Part shown: piece after piece, positions 43,134-52,916 of the stretch
How the letters are laid out: the number at the start of each line of letters is the position of its first letter
How positions within the stretch are numbered: the stretch's first letter is position 1
NCBI GenBank assembly: GCA_963377175.1
Contig: CAUJNA010003001.1
Location: 990,001-1,054,000, forward strand
Length of the DNA stretch: 64,000 nucleotides
Reading direction: 5' to 3'
Origin: Effrenium voratum
Taxonomy: Eukaryota; Sar; Dinophyceae; Suessiales; Symbiodiniaceae
Program-made: the position numbers and the translations under genes
Notes under the pieces: model-generated
What the model was told of the DNA's origin: nothing
Seen by the model: the letters and a program-made list of their open reading frames with translations, nothing else
The model's database searches: none

Positions 43134-43241
43134 GACGCCATGTACGCCTTTGCGCCGAACCCCACCGCTCGCATCGACTACGACATGTGCCATGGCTGTG
43201 TCCGCGTTTGTCGGGTCGATTTCCCTATGGGGGCTTTCGAC
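43134..43241 (+). CDS. Candidate exon, cysteine motif C-x2-C-x3-C
   Basis: Strong signals: acceptor TTGTTGTCGCCTGCCGTTCGGTAG, donor TTCGAC|GTAAGG. Exactly 36 codons, phase 0 at both ends. It reads MYAFAPNPTARIDYDM, then CHGCVRVC, then DFPMGAFD. The I-D-Y-D-x-C-x-x-C-x-x-x-C context resembles part of a 4Fe-4S ferredoxin site, but the first cysteine and the usual proline are missing. Iron-sulfur or zinc binding is a guess. Confidence 0.5.
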
Positions 43242-43450
43242 GTAAGGCCGTGGGGCATTTGTTCGTTTGCCGACAGGCCAAAAACAGCTTCGGATGTCCA
43301 TGTTCCTTTTCAGTACACCCCTTTAAAACATCACCGCTACCAAGCAAATCTCACCATAAATGGGCCAAATGGTAGTTTGTGAAACCACTAATATACGCAA
43401 AGCAACTCGCCCAAATCTCCGCGGGTTACCATGACGTGCTGAGACACGTG

Positions 43451-43468
43451 GTGTGTGTGTGTGTGTGT
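43451..43468 (+). repeat. TG microsatellite
   Basis: Nine TG units. Similar short TG or CA runs are at 18946, 19366, 21188 and 54958. Confidence 0.85.
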
Positions 43469-43732
43469 TTTAGTTGAGGGTGGTTACTTTTTTCCGAGGT
43501 CGTTTTTAAAGTGAGACAAAAAAAGAAGCCATGTTGTCGGGCTGCAAATCCCTAATTATTTTGGCACACAGTGCATATACATATCAACCAACATGGTGTA
43601 ACCAAACGCTTCTCGGGGTCTGTCAAATGAGAAGGACTTCGGCGGATGACCCGTGGGCCGTGGACGAGGACTTCGGGCTCAACTGAAGCTGAGGGCTTCA
43701 TCTCTGACAGAACTTTGGGCGCATTTTGCTTG

Positions 43733-43796
43733 GATGTTAGGACTTCAACTGTTTGCCAACTAATGGGTTTTCCATCAAACCACTAGAAGTTGAACT
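43733..43796 (+). repeat. GGATGTTAGGACTTCAACT repeat
   Basis: The same family as 26031-26098 and 11189-11228. Here ACTTCAACT near the left and AGAAGTTGAA at the right form an inverted pair. Confidence 0.6.
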
Positions 43797-43837
43797 TTGC
43801 AGAAAGCAACCGAGAGAAGAAAAAACAACTTGCTGTT

Positions 43838-43940
43838 GCTCAGCGGGGAACGAGAATTGGGATGACCCCGATAAACCAATTTTGGTGGTTTCCTTTGAGG
43901 GAATCCCTGGGTTCATTCCCACATTCCCTACTGAGCACGG
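43838..43940 (+). repeat. GGGAATCCCTGGGTTCATTCCC repeat, forward copy
   Basis: Shares GAGAATTGG-ATGACC, GGTTTCCT, GAGGGAATCCCT and GGTTCATTCCCA with 45626-45718, where the sequence is reversed. Confidence 0.6.
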
Positions 43941-43949
43941 TTTTTGTAG

Positions 43950-44063
43950 GGTATGAAAGGGAAGCCCAGGCTAAATATTATTCAGAAGCACGTTTCGTCA
44001 CAGCTTCCGGTCTGAGAGTCAGCTTTCAATCCAAATCAGCTTTCGAGACCTGTCTCACAACTG
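43950..44063 (+). CDS. Candidate exon, unknown
   Basis: Acceptor GCACGGTTTTTGTAG|GG, donor ACAACTG|GTTTGT. It reads YEREAQAKYYSEARFVTASG and then LRVSFQSKSAFET. Moderate codon bias. It starts right after a repeat copy. Confidence 0.3.
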
Positions 44064-45625
44064 GTTTGTGGGCTTGCTAAGACGAAGGCAATCTTGCACG
44101 AAGAGTCATGTGCGCATGGTTGGTCTATGGGCGGCTCATTGCGCAGGGCTTATGATTAGAGGTGGGTAAGATGACACTTGACATAACTCTCTTCTTGGAG
44201 GTAGGCCAAGCTTGTCCCCAAAACAGTTTCGGACCCCTACCAAGCGACGGGCTTGGGCTGGCCTTTGATGATTGGTGCTGCTTAGTAAACCGCCCTTTTT
44301 GGAAGATGTCATGATTCACTCCCCCAATTCCGGTCCTCTTTAGTTGTCTATGGTGTTCTGTTTGTTCGTCCAACAGGAGCGTAACAGGGGAACAGGACAT
44401 TGTGGTGTTACCTTTCCAGTGCTGCAAAAGGCTCATGATGAATCAGAGGGTTTTGTCTTATTAGGGTGGGACGGGCCTTGAAGGTGGGACGCAACTTTGT
44501 GCGCCTGTCAAGTCTCAAACGCTTCAAACAAATGAAATAGATGAATTTGCTTCTTCTGAATAGCTGATGTCTTAAGGATCGGGTACGGCGACCCGTGGAA
44601 CTTGGGAATACACATTCGCAATATACTTTGCAATTTGGAGTCATTATTTTGGAGTTTACGGGGGAGGGGGGGAGGCTGGCACTGAGTTTTTTTTTAGGGG
44701 GGTGCAACAAATCTCCTTGTAAAGCAAGAGGCCGAAGTAGCACCTGTTAGCGTGCGCAATACCTTGGGCGATTTTTATTAGAATGCTGCATCGGGTTACC
44801 TGAAAGCAATGCAGTTTTGTGAGGGGAATGTGGTTTGTTTGTCTTACAAATTAGTTCTTATACGTTGACAACCTTTGGTAACCTGGTAGATTGCCGCCGT
44901 GCCAGGACCCGCCCGGCCAACTGCCCAGGCACGCGGTTGATCCAACACGCGTCGATTCCACCAGAATGAAAGCTCACGCCCCCTGCAAATCAGCATGGAA
45001 CCCAATACAGACGCGGGATGTCAGAAAGAAACTCTGCCGAAAGCAAGGGTTTTGTGGGCTTTGTGCGTTCAATGTCTTACCGCCAGCTTCTGGGCTTGGG
45101 TTCGAACCCATTTAATGCAGTAAGCAAAAGGTTCAGACTTTTGGCCATGTAAGTGAGGAACAGGTCCGTAATTACTCTAAAACCTAAACGGGTGTGTAAT
45201 TATTTTTTTTGCGGACCCCCCCCCCCCAAGTCCAGTTTTAGGCGCTGGGTAGAGTCTTAGTTCACTCTTCTCCTAAAAATATGGCATGTGTCATAGTATG
45301 TCATTCCAAGGTCCGAAAATCGGGGTCTCCGATGGGCTTGCCCAAACTTCACTTCTCAATCTCGACGTCACGGAATCTGATCGTTTTGCCGAGGATCAGC
45401 TCTGTTTTCACGGAGAGCATTCTTCTCAGGGGGCGAAATGTACAGCCAGATCGTTCCCTTGAAAGGGAAACCACTTGACCCGCTGAAAGGTCAGACCCGT
45501 GGACCATGCCAGGAAGTTCCGAAAGAACATAAGGGGAACATCAACGGTAAGTGAGGGGCCAAGACGGAAGGGCCGGGATTCTGCCGGGTTTGGGGTTACA
45601 GTGTTGGGGTCTGGGGAATTCTAGG
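44064..45625. other. No gene recognised
   Basis: Intron-like. A short palindrome TGGGTTCGAACCCA at 45098-45111 and a C12 run at 45216 are the only structures noted. Confidence 0.3.
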
Positions 45626-45718
45626 GTGTTGGGAATGAACCTAGGGATTCCCTTAAATAGGAAGCCACAGCGGATGGGTTATAGAGGTCATTCCAATTCT
45701 CATTCCCTGCTGAGAACC
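45626..45718 (-). repeat. GGGAATCCCTGGGTTCATTCCC repeat, inverted copy
   Basis: Reverse complement of the element at 43838-43940, about 1.7 kb away. Confidence 0.6.
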
Positions 45719-45810
45719 AGCATGGCATTCCAGATCCCATTTTTCCAAACACTGGCAACTCAACAGGTATGCTTCCTTTTAGAAAGCCAACATTCCAGAT
45801 CCCATCCCAG

Positions 45811-45906
45811 ATCCCTGCTTTGTTTCTCGGGGCACTACGCGGCGAGGCATCCAGCCAATGGACAGGCCGGATGGGGCATGTCCGCCAGTTCTTTTGGATG
45901 CAACGC
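45811..45906 (+). CDS. Candidate exon, unknown
   Basis: 32 codons, phase 0, acceptor GATCCCATCCCAG, donor CAACGC|GTGTAG. It reads IPALFLGALRGEASSQWTGR and then MGHVRQFFWMQR. The longer open frame around it (45551-46189) is in another phase and less biased. Confidence 0.4.
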
Positions 45907-46218
45907 GTGTAGATGTCATACGGCAATACGGTATTTGTTGCAAGAATCGAAACTCCTTTTACAAGGTTTAAACATCCTAAGACTGGCACTTCAACAGGTA
46001 GCCTTGTGTATTGTTTACAACCAGCTCCCTTTTGGTTGGAAGACTCACCTCACCGGTGACCGGAGACCCGCTTGTGACACCTTAGGACGTTCAAAAGCGC
46101 ATCAGCGGGGCAAGCGACAGCAACCGCTCGACCTCAGGGCCCCGAATTGTTGGGTTTCCGGGACCCGAAAACCGGTTTGCCGCTACTGAAATGAGCAGCT
46201 TGGGTTACACCATGGGGT

Positions 46219-46575
46219 GTGGCTTGTCATTTTTTGTGTGTACACCTTGTGGTGTTAGAAACCAAGAGGAAACGAAAACGAGCCATCTATACCTTTTTCC
46301 ACGATCGGACACGGCAAACCATAGCAAAATCCGGCGGCCTCAGGGTGATCAAAGAAGTTGCAACCGAACCTGGACTATACCTCTCTATCATGGCCAGATT
46401 CAGACCCAAAACAAACCTCCTTATAGGTAGCGAAAATGAGACTCCTGGAAGACTTGTAACCAGAGGAACTAAAGAATTCAATGCCCTCGACCAGCACATT
46501 TCACCGCACAGGCCATTCCGGTCACGTTCATCGGAGGATTGGTGGTTTGGGGATTTGAACCCCTCGTTCTTGTAG
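46219..46575 (+). CDS. Intronless-looking ORF, unknown
   Basis: 118 codons containing IYTFFHDRTRQTIAKSGGLR and LDQHISPHRPFRSRSSEDW. Both strands are open through 46.2-46.8 kb, so this stretch is stop-poor and the strand is uncertain. Base use is less GC-biased than the spliced islands. Could be a decayed retrocopy. Confidence 0.22.
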   Translation: MACHFLCVHLVVLETKRKRKRAIYTFFHDRTRQTIAKSGGLRVIKEVATEPGLYLSIMARFRPKTNLLIGSENETPGRLVTRGTKEFNALDQHISPHRPFRSRSSEDWWFGDLNPSFL

Positions 46576-47090
46576 AGGGTAAGTAGGAAACCAGCCCGGA
46601 CCACCTCCAAACCACCACCACCAATTGGACTGCAGGGATGCTGAAAATTTGCAAGGCAGTTGGCAAAAGGCCAAACCGTTGCTTTTTGGGGCCAAAGTGA
46701 GTTTAAAGGCTGAAATGAGATCAGAGACGGGTATGCTCCCGGTTAACAAGGTGGTACGGCGGATGCCCCATGGCCCCTGCCATATCGCAAGTAGACCAAC
46801 CGAATTCAACCGCACAGAATGGTGAAATACGGTAAAGCATGGGGCCTGGGGGGGGAAGGGAGGGGGAGGGAGCCCAAATAAGCCTTAAAGGCGGGCTATG
46901 TGCCAGGCAGCTCCTGGTTGGGACGCTGAATCCTTGCGATCCTTCACACCGCGCGGAGCTCAGCAAAATAACAGAAGACGTGCAATGAACAGGCTGGAGA
47001 CGCCTTCAAGCAGATTGCGTATGGTTTGATAACAAGAAAAGTATATTTTGGCATTGGGTGTTTATTTGAAAAGCGAGTTTGTATGTTTCA

Positions 47091-47103
47091 GAGTTGAGCA
47101 ACC
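47091..47103 (+). promoter_or_regulatory. Probable 3' splice acceptor before a start codon
   Basis: GCGAGTTTGTATGTTTCAG ends at 47091, followed by a 12-base leader that has an in-frame TGA, then ATG. An acceptor immediately ahead of a start codon is where a dinoflagellate spliced leader would be trans-spliced; a 5'UTR intron would look the same. Confidence 0.45.
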
Positions 47104-47182
47104 ATGAATGAAGAACCTCAACACAATGACGACAAGGTCAGCTTTGAGGTGATCCTTCAGAGGAACGGCGTTTCTTACACAG
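47104..47182 (+). CDS. Candidate first coding exon
   Basis: Starts ATG after the acceptor above and ends at ACACAG|GTGAGC in phase 1. It reads MNEEPQHNDDKVSFEVILQR and then NGVSYTG. The in-frame stop upstream means it cannot be an internal exon in this frame. It can join in phase to 48227. Confidence 0.5.
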
Positions 47183-48089
47183 GTGAGCCAAACTGAGGAC
47201 CGGCTTAAGAAAAAGGAGCTTTGAATGTGAAACGATTTGCGGATGGTTCTAGGATTTGTGTGTCACAGCCTGTCCCTTTTGGTGGCTGCTCAAAAAGATT
47301 CGTACCAAGGCATTTTGGCAGATGTAGCCAGACTAAGACCTGGGAACCAGTAGCTCTTTTGAGCCGGCCCTAGAAACGCAATCAACTCCACGGGCTTCCG
47401 CCTCCCTAGCTGGGAGTGAAACCCTACCTGGCGATTCTAAAGCTTGTCGGACCCGAAATGGAGGCAAGGTTCTGTTGAGACCGGTACCTGGTGGCGAAGC
47501 CATGACGGGAGTTCAAACCCAAATTGAGTGAGCATGAGTGAGCTATTTGTTTCTCACAGACCCCTAGACCCGAACACACCCCAAATGGACATACATGCTA
47601 ATAGTTATCAATTTACTGAGTTTCACAACCGCCTCTTTAGAGCTATGGTTAGGTGATGGGTTTGTTTCACAAAGCACAAGCCGTAGATTCAAGACAGATG
47701 TATGACATCCATACACTTCGTTTAGGGTTTGTTTGCCTCCTTCAGCCCTTGTTTGCTTATGTGAACCTCACCATCGTGTTTTGGTTAGCCTGGGAGCTTG
47801 CACCCAGGATTCCTAAACAACAAAGCGGCCTCTCGTTCAGATAAGTTCTGGAAATCCTGAGATGTTTCGCTTTCAAAGATTGTATAAACCGGTTGACCCT
47901 TCGAAGTGTAACACCACTTTAGGTCTTGGCATGCCTCAGAAGAAGTCTGATATTTCCCTTTGAAACAAGAGATCTGTGATGATTGGGGCACGTATCCGCA
48001 TCCTGGTCCGCTTGGTTGAAAATAGATGGCACCAATTTCAGCTTGGTTCAGCACAATCTCCGGTGCCGACTGTTTTTTTCTCCCCAAAG

Positions 48090-48176
48090 GAGCACCCAGT
48101 TTGGTTTGCCTTGGCTCTTTTGGGACACGTTTCAGCCGGATGGCTCAAAGCTTGCATCGTCTCTGACTTCCATGGG
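48090..48176 (+). CDS. Candidate exon, frame ambiguous
   Basis: Very good acceptor (GACTGTTTTTTTCTCCCCAAAG) and donor CCATGG|GTGAGA. Phase 0 reads EHPVWFALALLGHVSAGWLK; another frame is also open. Its phases do not fit between 47182 and 48227. Confidence 0.33.
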
Positions 48177-48226
48177 TGAGAGGACGCCCAGCGGAATCAA
48201 TGAGGGAATGTAGCCAACATTGTCAG

Positions 48227-48484
48227 ACTTCGCGACACTTGTGTCTTTGCTTCATGACCGGATCTTCTTGGAAGGTCTGTGGCTTTGCCCTGATGTTCGC
48301 TTTCAACTGGCAAAGTGGTCTACTCCATTTGGGCCAGCCCACGCCAATTGTCAGTTTCCATGCCGAGTTCTTGTTTATTTTCCGGTTGCTTTTGAAGGGA
48401 AACTATCTTGTGGTTGGAAGGGAGCCAAATCTGCTAAGAGGGAGCCTTTCGGAGCTACCGATCGGAGTTCTGCTTACGGACATG
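48227..48484 (+). CDS. Candidate second exon, unknown protein
   Basis: 258 bases, acceptor CAACATTGTCAG, donor GGACATG|GTAAAG. It begins in phase 1, as left by the exon at 47104. It reads DFATLVSLLHDRIFLEGLWL and then VRFQLAKWSTPFG and REPFGATDRSSAYGH. It overlaps a 139-codon frame that is less convincing. No family recognised. Confidence 0.43.
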
Positions 48485-48651
48485 GTAAAGCATCGTAATC
48501 CGTGGCACCGGAATCAAATTGAGCCAAAGAGTTCGCGTACGGCTGGACCCCATCCCTCGCTTGACGTCCATGGGCCGACGCTGGGGGCGAGCTGATGATC
48601 AGAAGGCAAGCGTGAAGGAGACCACCGAGGCAGGGAACCATACTTCAAGGG

Positions 48652-48760
48652 GCAGACTTACTTAGCAAGTGATTAGTAAGCCAGGTTCTAACCCACTTAG
48701 GAGACTTATAAACCCATGGCAAGTAGGTTATACCCTGGCCTACCAACCGCTTGCTAACGC
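48652..48760. repeat. GTTCAAGCTACTT-family inverted-repeat element
   Basis: Contains CTTAGCAAGT near the left and GGCAAGTAGGTTATACC and CCGCTTGCTAACG at the right, similar to 58224-58321 and 38602-38707. Confidence 0.45.
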
Positions 48761-48960
48761 TGCCCCAGACTTCCGGTGGCCCAAGTGGCAGGCTCACCCC
48801 CTGAGTTCCTGGAGGTGGATTTTTGGGGAAAAGCTGAACTAAGGTTGCAATGGCAAACGTCAAGTTTGTTCTTCCTGGGCCAAAAACTCAGGATGTTCTT
48901 TTTGGCTGGGTCTGCCTTCAAAATCCACCAGCCACACAAATTTGACCACTGGGAGTCTAG

Positions 48961-49176
48961 TTACGGCATGCCATGCTCTGCTTTGTGGCTTCGAACCTAC
49001 ACGGTGACCCCCGGAGATTTGCGCGGAACCTTGCGGAGAACTGGCGTGCCCCAAGCTTCCGTGAATTCTAGAGTTCAAAAGGGACAAACACCGCATTTTA
49101 TCAACCATGCTTCCCTGGGTTTGATTGAATCTAGCTTCACATTGGCGTCAATCCCGGCAATTGAGCGGCTGCGCTT
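48961..49176 (+). CDS. Candidate exon, unknown
   Basis: Follows GGGAGTCTAG and ends at CGCTT|GTAAAT. It reads TYTVTPGDLRGTLRRTGVPQ and then HASLGLIESSFTLASIPAIE. A second frame reads FARNLAENWRAPSFREF and stops. Phases do not link directly to 48484 or 49215. Confidence 0.38.
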
Positions 49177-49214
49177 GTAAATGCTTTCGGTCTTGGGTTC
49201 TTTGTGTATATCAG

Positions 49215-49356
49215 GCTTCCATTGTGGCTAACCTGGTGCAAGTGGATCATGGCTTCATCTCAATGGCTTTGCATGCAGTCAGCACACAGCGCCCGAAACT
49301 TCCTCTTGGCATCACCTTGAGAAGCAGATGGAACACAAGCACTATGCTGGAGCCAG
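49215..49356 (+). CDS. Candidate exon, unknown
   Basis: Acceptor TTTGTGTATATCAG, donor GAGCCAG|GTGACA. Phase 0, 47 codons plus one base. It reads ASIVANLVQVDHGFISMALH and then LPLGITLRSRWNTSTMLEP. Good protein character; family not recognised. Confidence 0.42.
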
Positions 49357-49753
49357 GTGACATTTTGTTCCTTGCTCGGAGTAGAGAGTTGTTGTTGTGA
49401 CTCATTTGATGAGATAGTGGAACGATGCGAGAACTTGTCAAGCAACTGGATGGTGTTCTTAATAGTAAAAAAGAGAAGAACGGCGATCGCAGCTATCGCA
49501 AGGAGGAAGCACCACCGTGACTGTGATCAATAATATGTGTTCCATGTGAGTAGGGCCTGAAACTCCTACTGGCCATTTTGCAGGTGGTTGGTTCCACAAT
49601 CTACTACACATGAGGTAGCAAGGCCTTGAAACCTCTATATCCATCGTGGCCGGAAAAAGGAGAAAACACACAAAAAAAACTGGTGAGGCTCGGAGGCGTT
49701 GGTCTGCGATTTCAGCCGTGAAGGTTCTTTCTTTGAGGTACATGTCGTATTTG

Positions 49754-49847
49754 GGTGTCTTGTTTGTTGGGCCCCACACAATTACGCTTGTCCTTTCGAA
49801 ATCCCCTTTAAGCACCACAAACAATGGGTACGATCAAAAAAGACACC
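49754..49847. mobile_element. GGTGTC-ended MITE
   Basis: 94 bp, ends GGTGTCTTGTTTG and GATCAAAAAAGACACC. Related to the elements at 14253, 24952 and 56065. No clear target duplication. Confidence 0.5.
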
Positions 49848-50143
49848 TCTTTCATAATAATATAATTTCCATTTGCCTAGATTGGTGATTCGTGAGTCAC
49901 GTCGCTCAGTCCTGGATACAGCCTATCAACATCCAATATTTCGTTCCATTTCAACCATCGATTTTGCGACAAGCAAGCCGTTTTCTGTCGGCATTTTTCG
50001 GAAAGAAGGACCCCCAAGAGTGGGGAGGTTCCCCGTTCCCGCTCACCGATAGGCTCGCAAGGATCTGCGACGATCGGTGTGGTATGCCACTCGGAACTTC
50101 AGAGGTTTTTCCCTTTAGGCTGTCCTCCCTCCGTGGTTTTCAG

Positions 50144-50265
50144 GATGGTGACCATACGCGTTATTTCTGGACCGCTCAACAAGAGCATGTCCTCCCCGAA
50201 CGCATCCAACACAATTATTGGTGTCCGAGAAGGACAGAGAATGCCCGAAAGCTGAGGCTTCAGGA
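50144..50265 (+). CDS. Candidate exon, three frames open
   Basis: Strong acceptor (TCCTCCCTCCGTGGTTTTCAG). One frame reads MVTIRVISGPLNKSMSSPNA and stops; the longer frame reads HTRYFWTAQQEHVLPERIQH; the reverse strand also reads well (IVLDAFGEDMLLLSG). Undetermined. Confidence 0.25.
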
Positions 50266-51161
50266 ATCGAGGGGTTCTCGAATTGATGTTTGCCGCCAAC
50301 AGGGCCTCGTGCCCTGGAGACCGGTTTAGCCTCTGCTTTCCAAAAAGGATGCCTGTGCACCAGGCCCTTGCGGGCTGACCCTTGGTTCCAGGTTATTTTT
50401 CTTTTGTTTGACCTTTCTCCCCAAAAGTGGCATGTCCGAAAGTGGCTCCCACCAAGGTTCCTCAAGGCTGGCTTGAGTTCATGACAATCTGCGGAGCAAC
50501 AATAGAACATGATCCGGTAGCAAGCAGCATTTCTTCTCGCCCATAGGCGTCATGCCCGGAAACGCACCCATGAGACCCTCATCCAGTTTCCCCGCCATAT
50601 AGAAGCCAGGAGGCAAAGTAGGCCCCCTGTTCACTATTTGCAAGCGAAATCCGAAAGGAAGGATCGGTCCCCAATTTACAGAAGCCCAAGAGTGTTTTTG
50701 TTTTGGTTTTCCTTCTTTGCAGGACCTTTTTGTTTCTTTGACCTCGAGGGATGGGGAGAGAGGCTGTTTTGTGGTGCTTGGAGAAAAACACGAAAGGAAG
50801 GAGTTAGAACCCTTGCACCAAATACCCCCCCCTTGTCAGGTAGGTTGACAAGGAGGGCCAAAGTTCAACTGGGTGTGGGAAGCCCCAAGGAAAGGGACCC
50901 ATTTCGGGTAGGGGGGACCCAACTGGTCGATTCTCCTGGGCTGATCTCAAGGGCAAGCCCCCAAAGCCACGAAGGGGTCAGCTGCAAGCGGTGGGATCGA
51001 AGTCGGTTTGCATTCCGACATATCCCTGCATAGGGGTATCGTCTTCTTGGAGAACCTTCCGTCCCCTCGGAACAAGATCAGAGAATGGTTTGCCTTGGAA
51101 GTCACAAGGGCGACCCTCGAGAAATGACACATCCATTGCTTGGAGCGGTTTTTTTATTTAG
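50266..51161. other. No gene recognised
   Basis: Intron-like. Nothing coding seen before the acceptor at 51161. Confidence 0.3.
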
Positions 51162-51256
51162 CAGTTGCCTGCATTTCGGTGAATACCCCATATGCGAGCG
51201 TTGGACGATCTGGTCTTCGAAGCATCAGGACAACCACTTTGGCCCGGTGTCCTTGG
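51162..51256 (+). CDS. Candidate exon, unknown
   Basis: Acceptor GCGGTTTTTTTATTTAG, donor TCCTTGG|GTAATG. It reads SCLHFGEYPICERWTIWSSK and then HQDNHFGPVSLG. The frame remains open for 24 codons past the donor (GTTLFVCGVANFVHPEDK), so a longer exon is possible. Confidence 0.43.
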
Positions 51257-51334
51257 GTAATGTCTTCGGTACCACGTTGTTCGTTTGCGGCGTGGCCAAT
51301 TTTGTGCATCCCGAAGATAAATGAATCGGAGCCG

Positions 51335-51347
51335 CCCCCCCCCCCCC
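51335..51347 (+). repeat. C13 homopolymer
   Basis: Thirteen C, one of several mononucleotide runs in the window. Confidence 0.9.
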
Positions 51348-51486
51348 ACTGGTTAATGGTCTGTTAGGTGACCTCCTAATGGCTGTTTTGGGGCCATTTG
51401 CCAGCCATTGGGGGGTGGTAAAAGAACCCACTAAACATACGTGTCGCCCACAAGGTCTGTTTTATGCTGTATGATCGTGCTGGCAG

Positions 51487-51718
51487 GTTTTTAGGGTTTA
51501 GGTTTGCGTTTTTTAGGGTTTAGGTTTAAGGTTTTTAGGTTTAGGTTTTGGGTTGTTAGGGTTTAGGTTTAGGCGTTTTAGGGGTTCGTTTAGGGTTTTC
51601 AGGGTTTCCACGGTTTTAGGGTTTAGGTTTAGGGTTTTTTCGGGTTTAGGTTTGCTTGGAGCTGGCTGTCCGGCGCATGCGAGGCTGGCTTGTCTGGTTT
51701 AGGTTTAGGGGTTTAGGA
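51487..51718 (+). repeat. Degenerate interstitial telomere-like array
   Basis: TTTAGGG and TTTAGG units with point changes and short spacers fill 51487-51654, with a further short patch at 51696-51718. TTTAGGG is the telomere repeat reported from several dinoflagellates and from plants. Confidence 0.75.
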
Positions 51719-51817
51719 TTGTGTTGATGATAGCACTATATAACCAGAAAAAATGGCCGCGCTCCATGAAGGGGGTATGGAGCATGAAGGTGGGGTGGGG
51801 CCCGGGGGGCTCGGAAG

Positions 51818-51902
51818 TGCGTTTTTGCTGCGCCTGCCAAGCTTTTTGGAGGTCTCGGGGACCCGCTTCCGGGCGGTCGCGGGCAACACATACGTTTTGG
51901 CC
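51818..51902 (+). CDS. Candidate exon, unknown
   Basis: Acceptor GGCTCGGAAG, donor TTTGGCC|GTAAAA. It reads AFLLRLPSFLEVSGTRFRAV and then AGNTYVLA, with strong third-position GC. It follows the telomere-like array by 100 bases. Confidence 0.4.
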
Positions 51903-51932
51903 GTAAAAGAACCACTTTCAAAGTGACCTGAA

Positions 51933-52070
51933 ATGCGGGAAGTGCCTGTTGGAGCTGAGTGGCAAGCCCGCGGGTGGCCAAATGAGGTGGAGAAGGGTCA
52001 GCGCTACGACGCGGAGCTGTCGCTGGCCTGGGATCTGCCCAAAGCTAAAGAGTCCGAGGACGGGGGGGGC
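51933..52070 (+). CDS. Candidate coding island, two frames
   Basis: An ATG-led frame reads MREVPVGAEWQARGWPNEVE and then QRYDAELSLAWDLPKAKESE. Another frame reads LKCGKCLLELSGKPAGGQMR. Both are GC-rich. Splice sites are unclear. Confidence 0.32.
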
Positions 52071-52103
52071 GGGGGGCAAACCGCCCTACGAGTCTTTTCG
52101 TCC

Positions 52104-52212
52104 ATTTGGGTACGGGTCAAAATTAAACCACCAGGGGACCGCAGGGTTTACTCCTTGGTTCCATTTGCCAGGTTCCATTTTGGGTACCTATTGTTGACCC
52201 ATGACCATATTT
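52104..52212. mobile_element. GGGTCA-TIR MITE, sixth copy
   Basis: Element about 52108-52206 starts GGGTACGGGTCAAAA and ends TTGACCCATGACC. The core ACCACCAGGGGACC matches the 38966 copy. Flanks ATTT and ATATTT suggest an imperfect duplication. Confidence 0.6.
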
Positions 52213-52778
52213 GTCAATGATTCCATTTACCAGGCAGGGTTCCGTTTTGGTGCCTATTTTTGGCCCGCCCCCCTTTTGGGGGGGGGGGGGGGTTTCAAGC
52301 ATGATTGTAAGGACTGAAGGGTTCGTCCATCGGAGGGCCCGGGTCTGCATTGGGGGTCATGACCCTTGTGCCTGTTTCCTATCCCAGTGGATGGCTCAAA
52401 GCCACCAGGACCTAGACTCCAATTGCAAAGGAGAGTTTGTGAAATTGGAGCTGAGTCAGAATATAGCCATCATTGGCTAGGTTAAGTTTCAGCTGCTTCC
52501 ATTTTGGTCCTTCCTTTTATTTCCCATTTCAACTTGGTTGCAAACTTTCAAGGGGTCCGATCAGCTTGCGCCAGAATCGGGCCAACTCGTGCAAGCAGCT
52601 TGTGACCTCGCCTGAACCTGGGAGTTGGCAGACCTGACGCTTAAACTGTGTGTTGGTAGGTTCTTCATGTCCAGGTCCCCCAGTAGTGCCCTTTTTGCCT
52701 TTTTTTTGGGGGGGGACTCTATGAAAATGCAGAAACAATGGTACCAACTGAGTCTAACCTCTCTACTGGAACACCTAG

Positions 52779-52907
52779 ATGTTCTTGTCAGCCGAAAGAG
52801 CCACTTTTCAACTGGCTCAGCGGCTACCGATTTGGCCCCCTGAGGAGGCCAAAGACTTCCGGCAAAAGCTGCAAGCGCGGCTCGGAGAGCGTTTTCGGCC
52901 TCTTTGA
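52779..52907 (+). CDS. Candidate terminal exon, helical protein end
   Basis: Acceptor CTCTCTACTGGAACACCTAG, then 42 codons and TGA (52905-52907). It reads MFLSAERATFQLAQRLPIWP and then PEEAKDFRQKLQARLGERFR. Amphipathic, lysine/arginine-rich and well biased. Two other frames are partly open. The stop marks a probable gene end. The first codon is ATG but need not be the start. Confidence 0.48.
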   Translation: MFLSAERATFQLAQRLPIWPPEEAKDFRQKLQARLGERFRPL

Positions 52908-52916
52908 CATTCACAT

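Noticed and set aside
45098..45111. GGGTTCGAACCC resembling a tRNA T arm
   Set aside because: It is a plain palindrome with no other tRNA parts around it.
46541..46617. Possible reverse-strand tRNA: GGTGGTT acceptor-like pairing with AACCACC, and a GGTTCAAATCC B-box-like T arm
   Set aside because: Total length fits, but no anticodon stem forms, the T stem has a mismatch and no A box is convincing. At most a tRNA-derived remnant.
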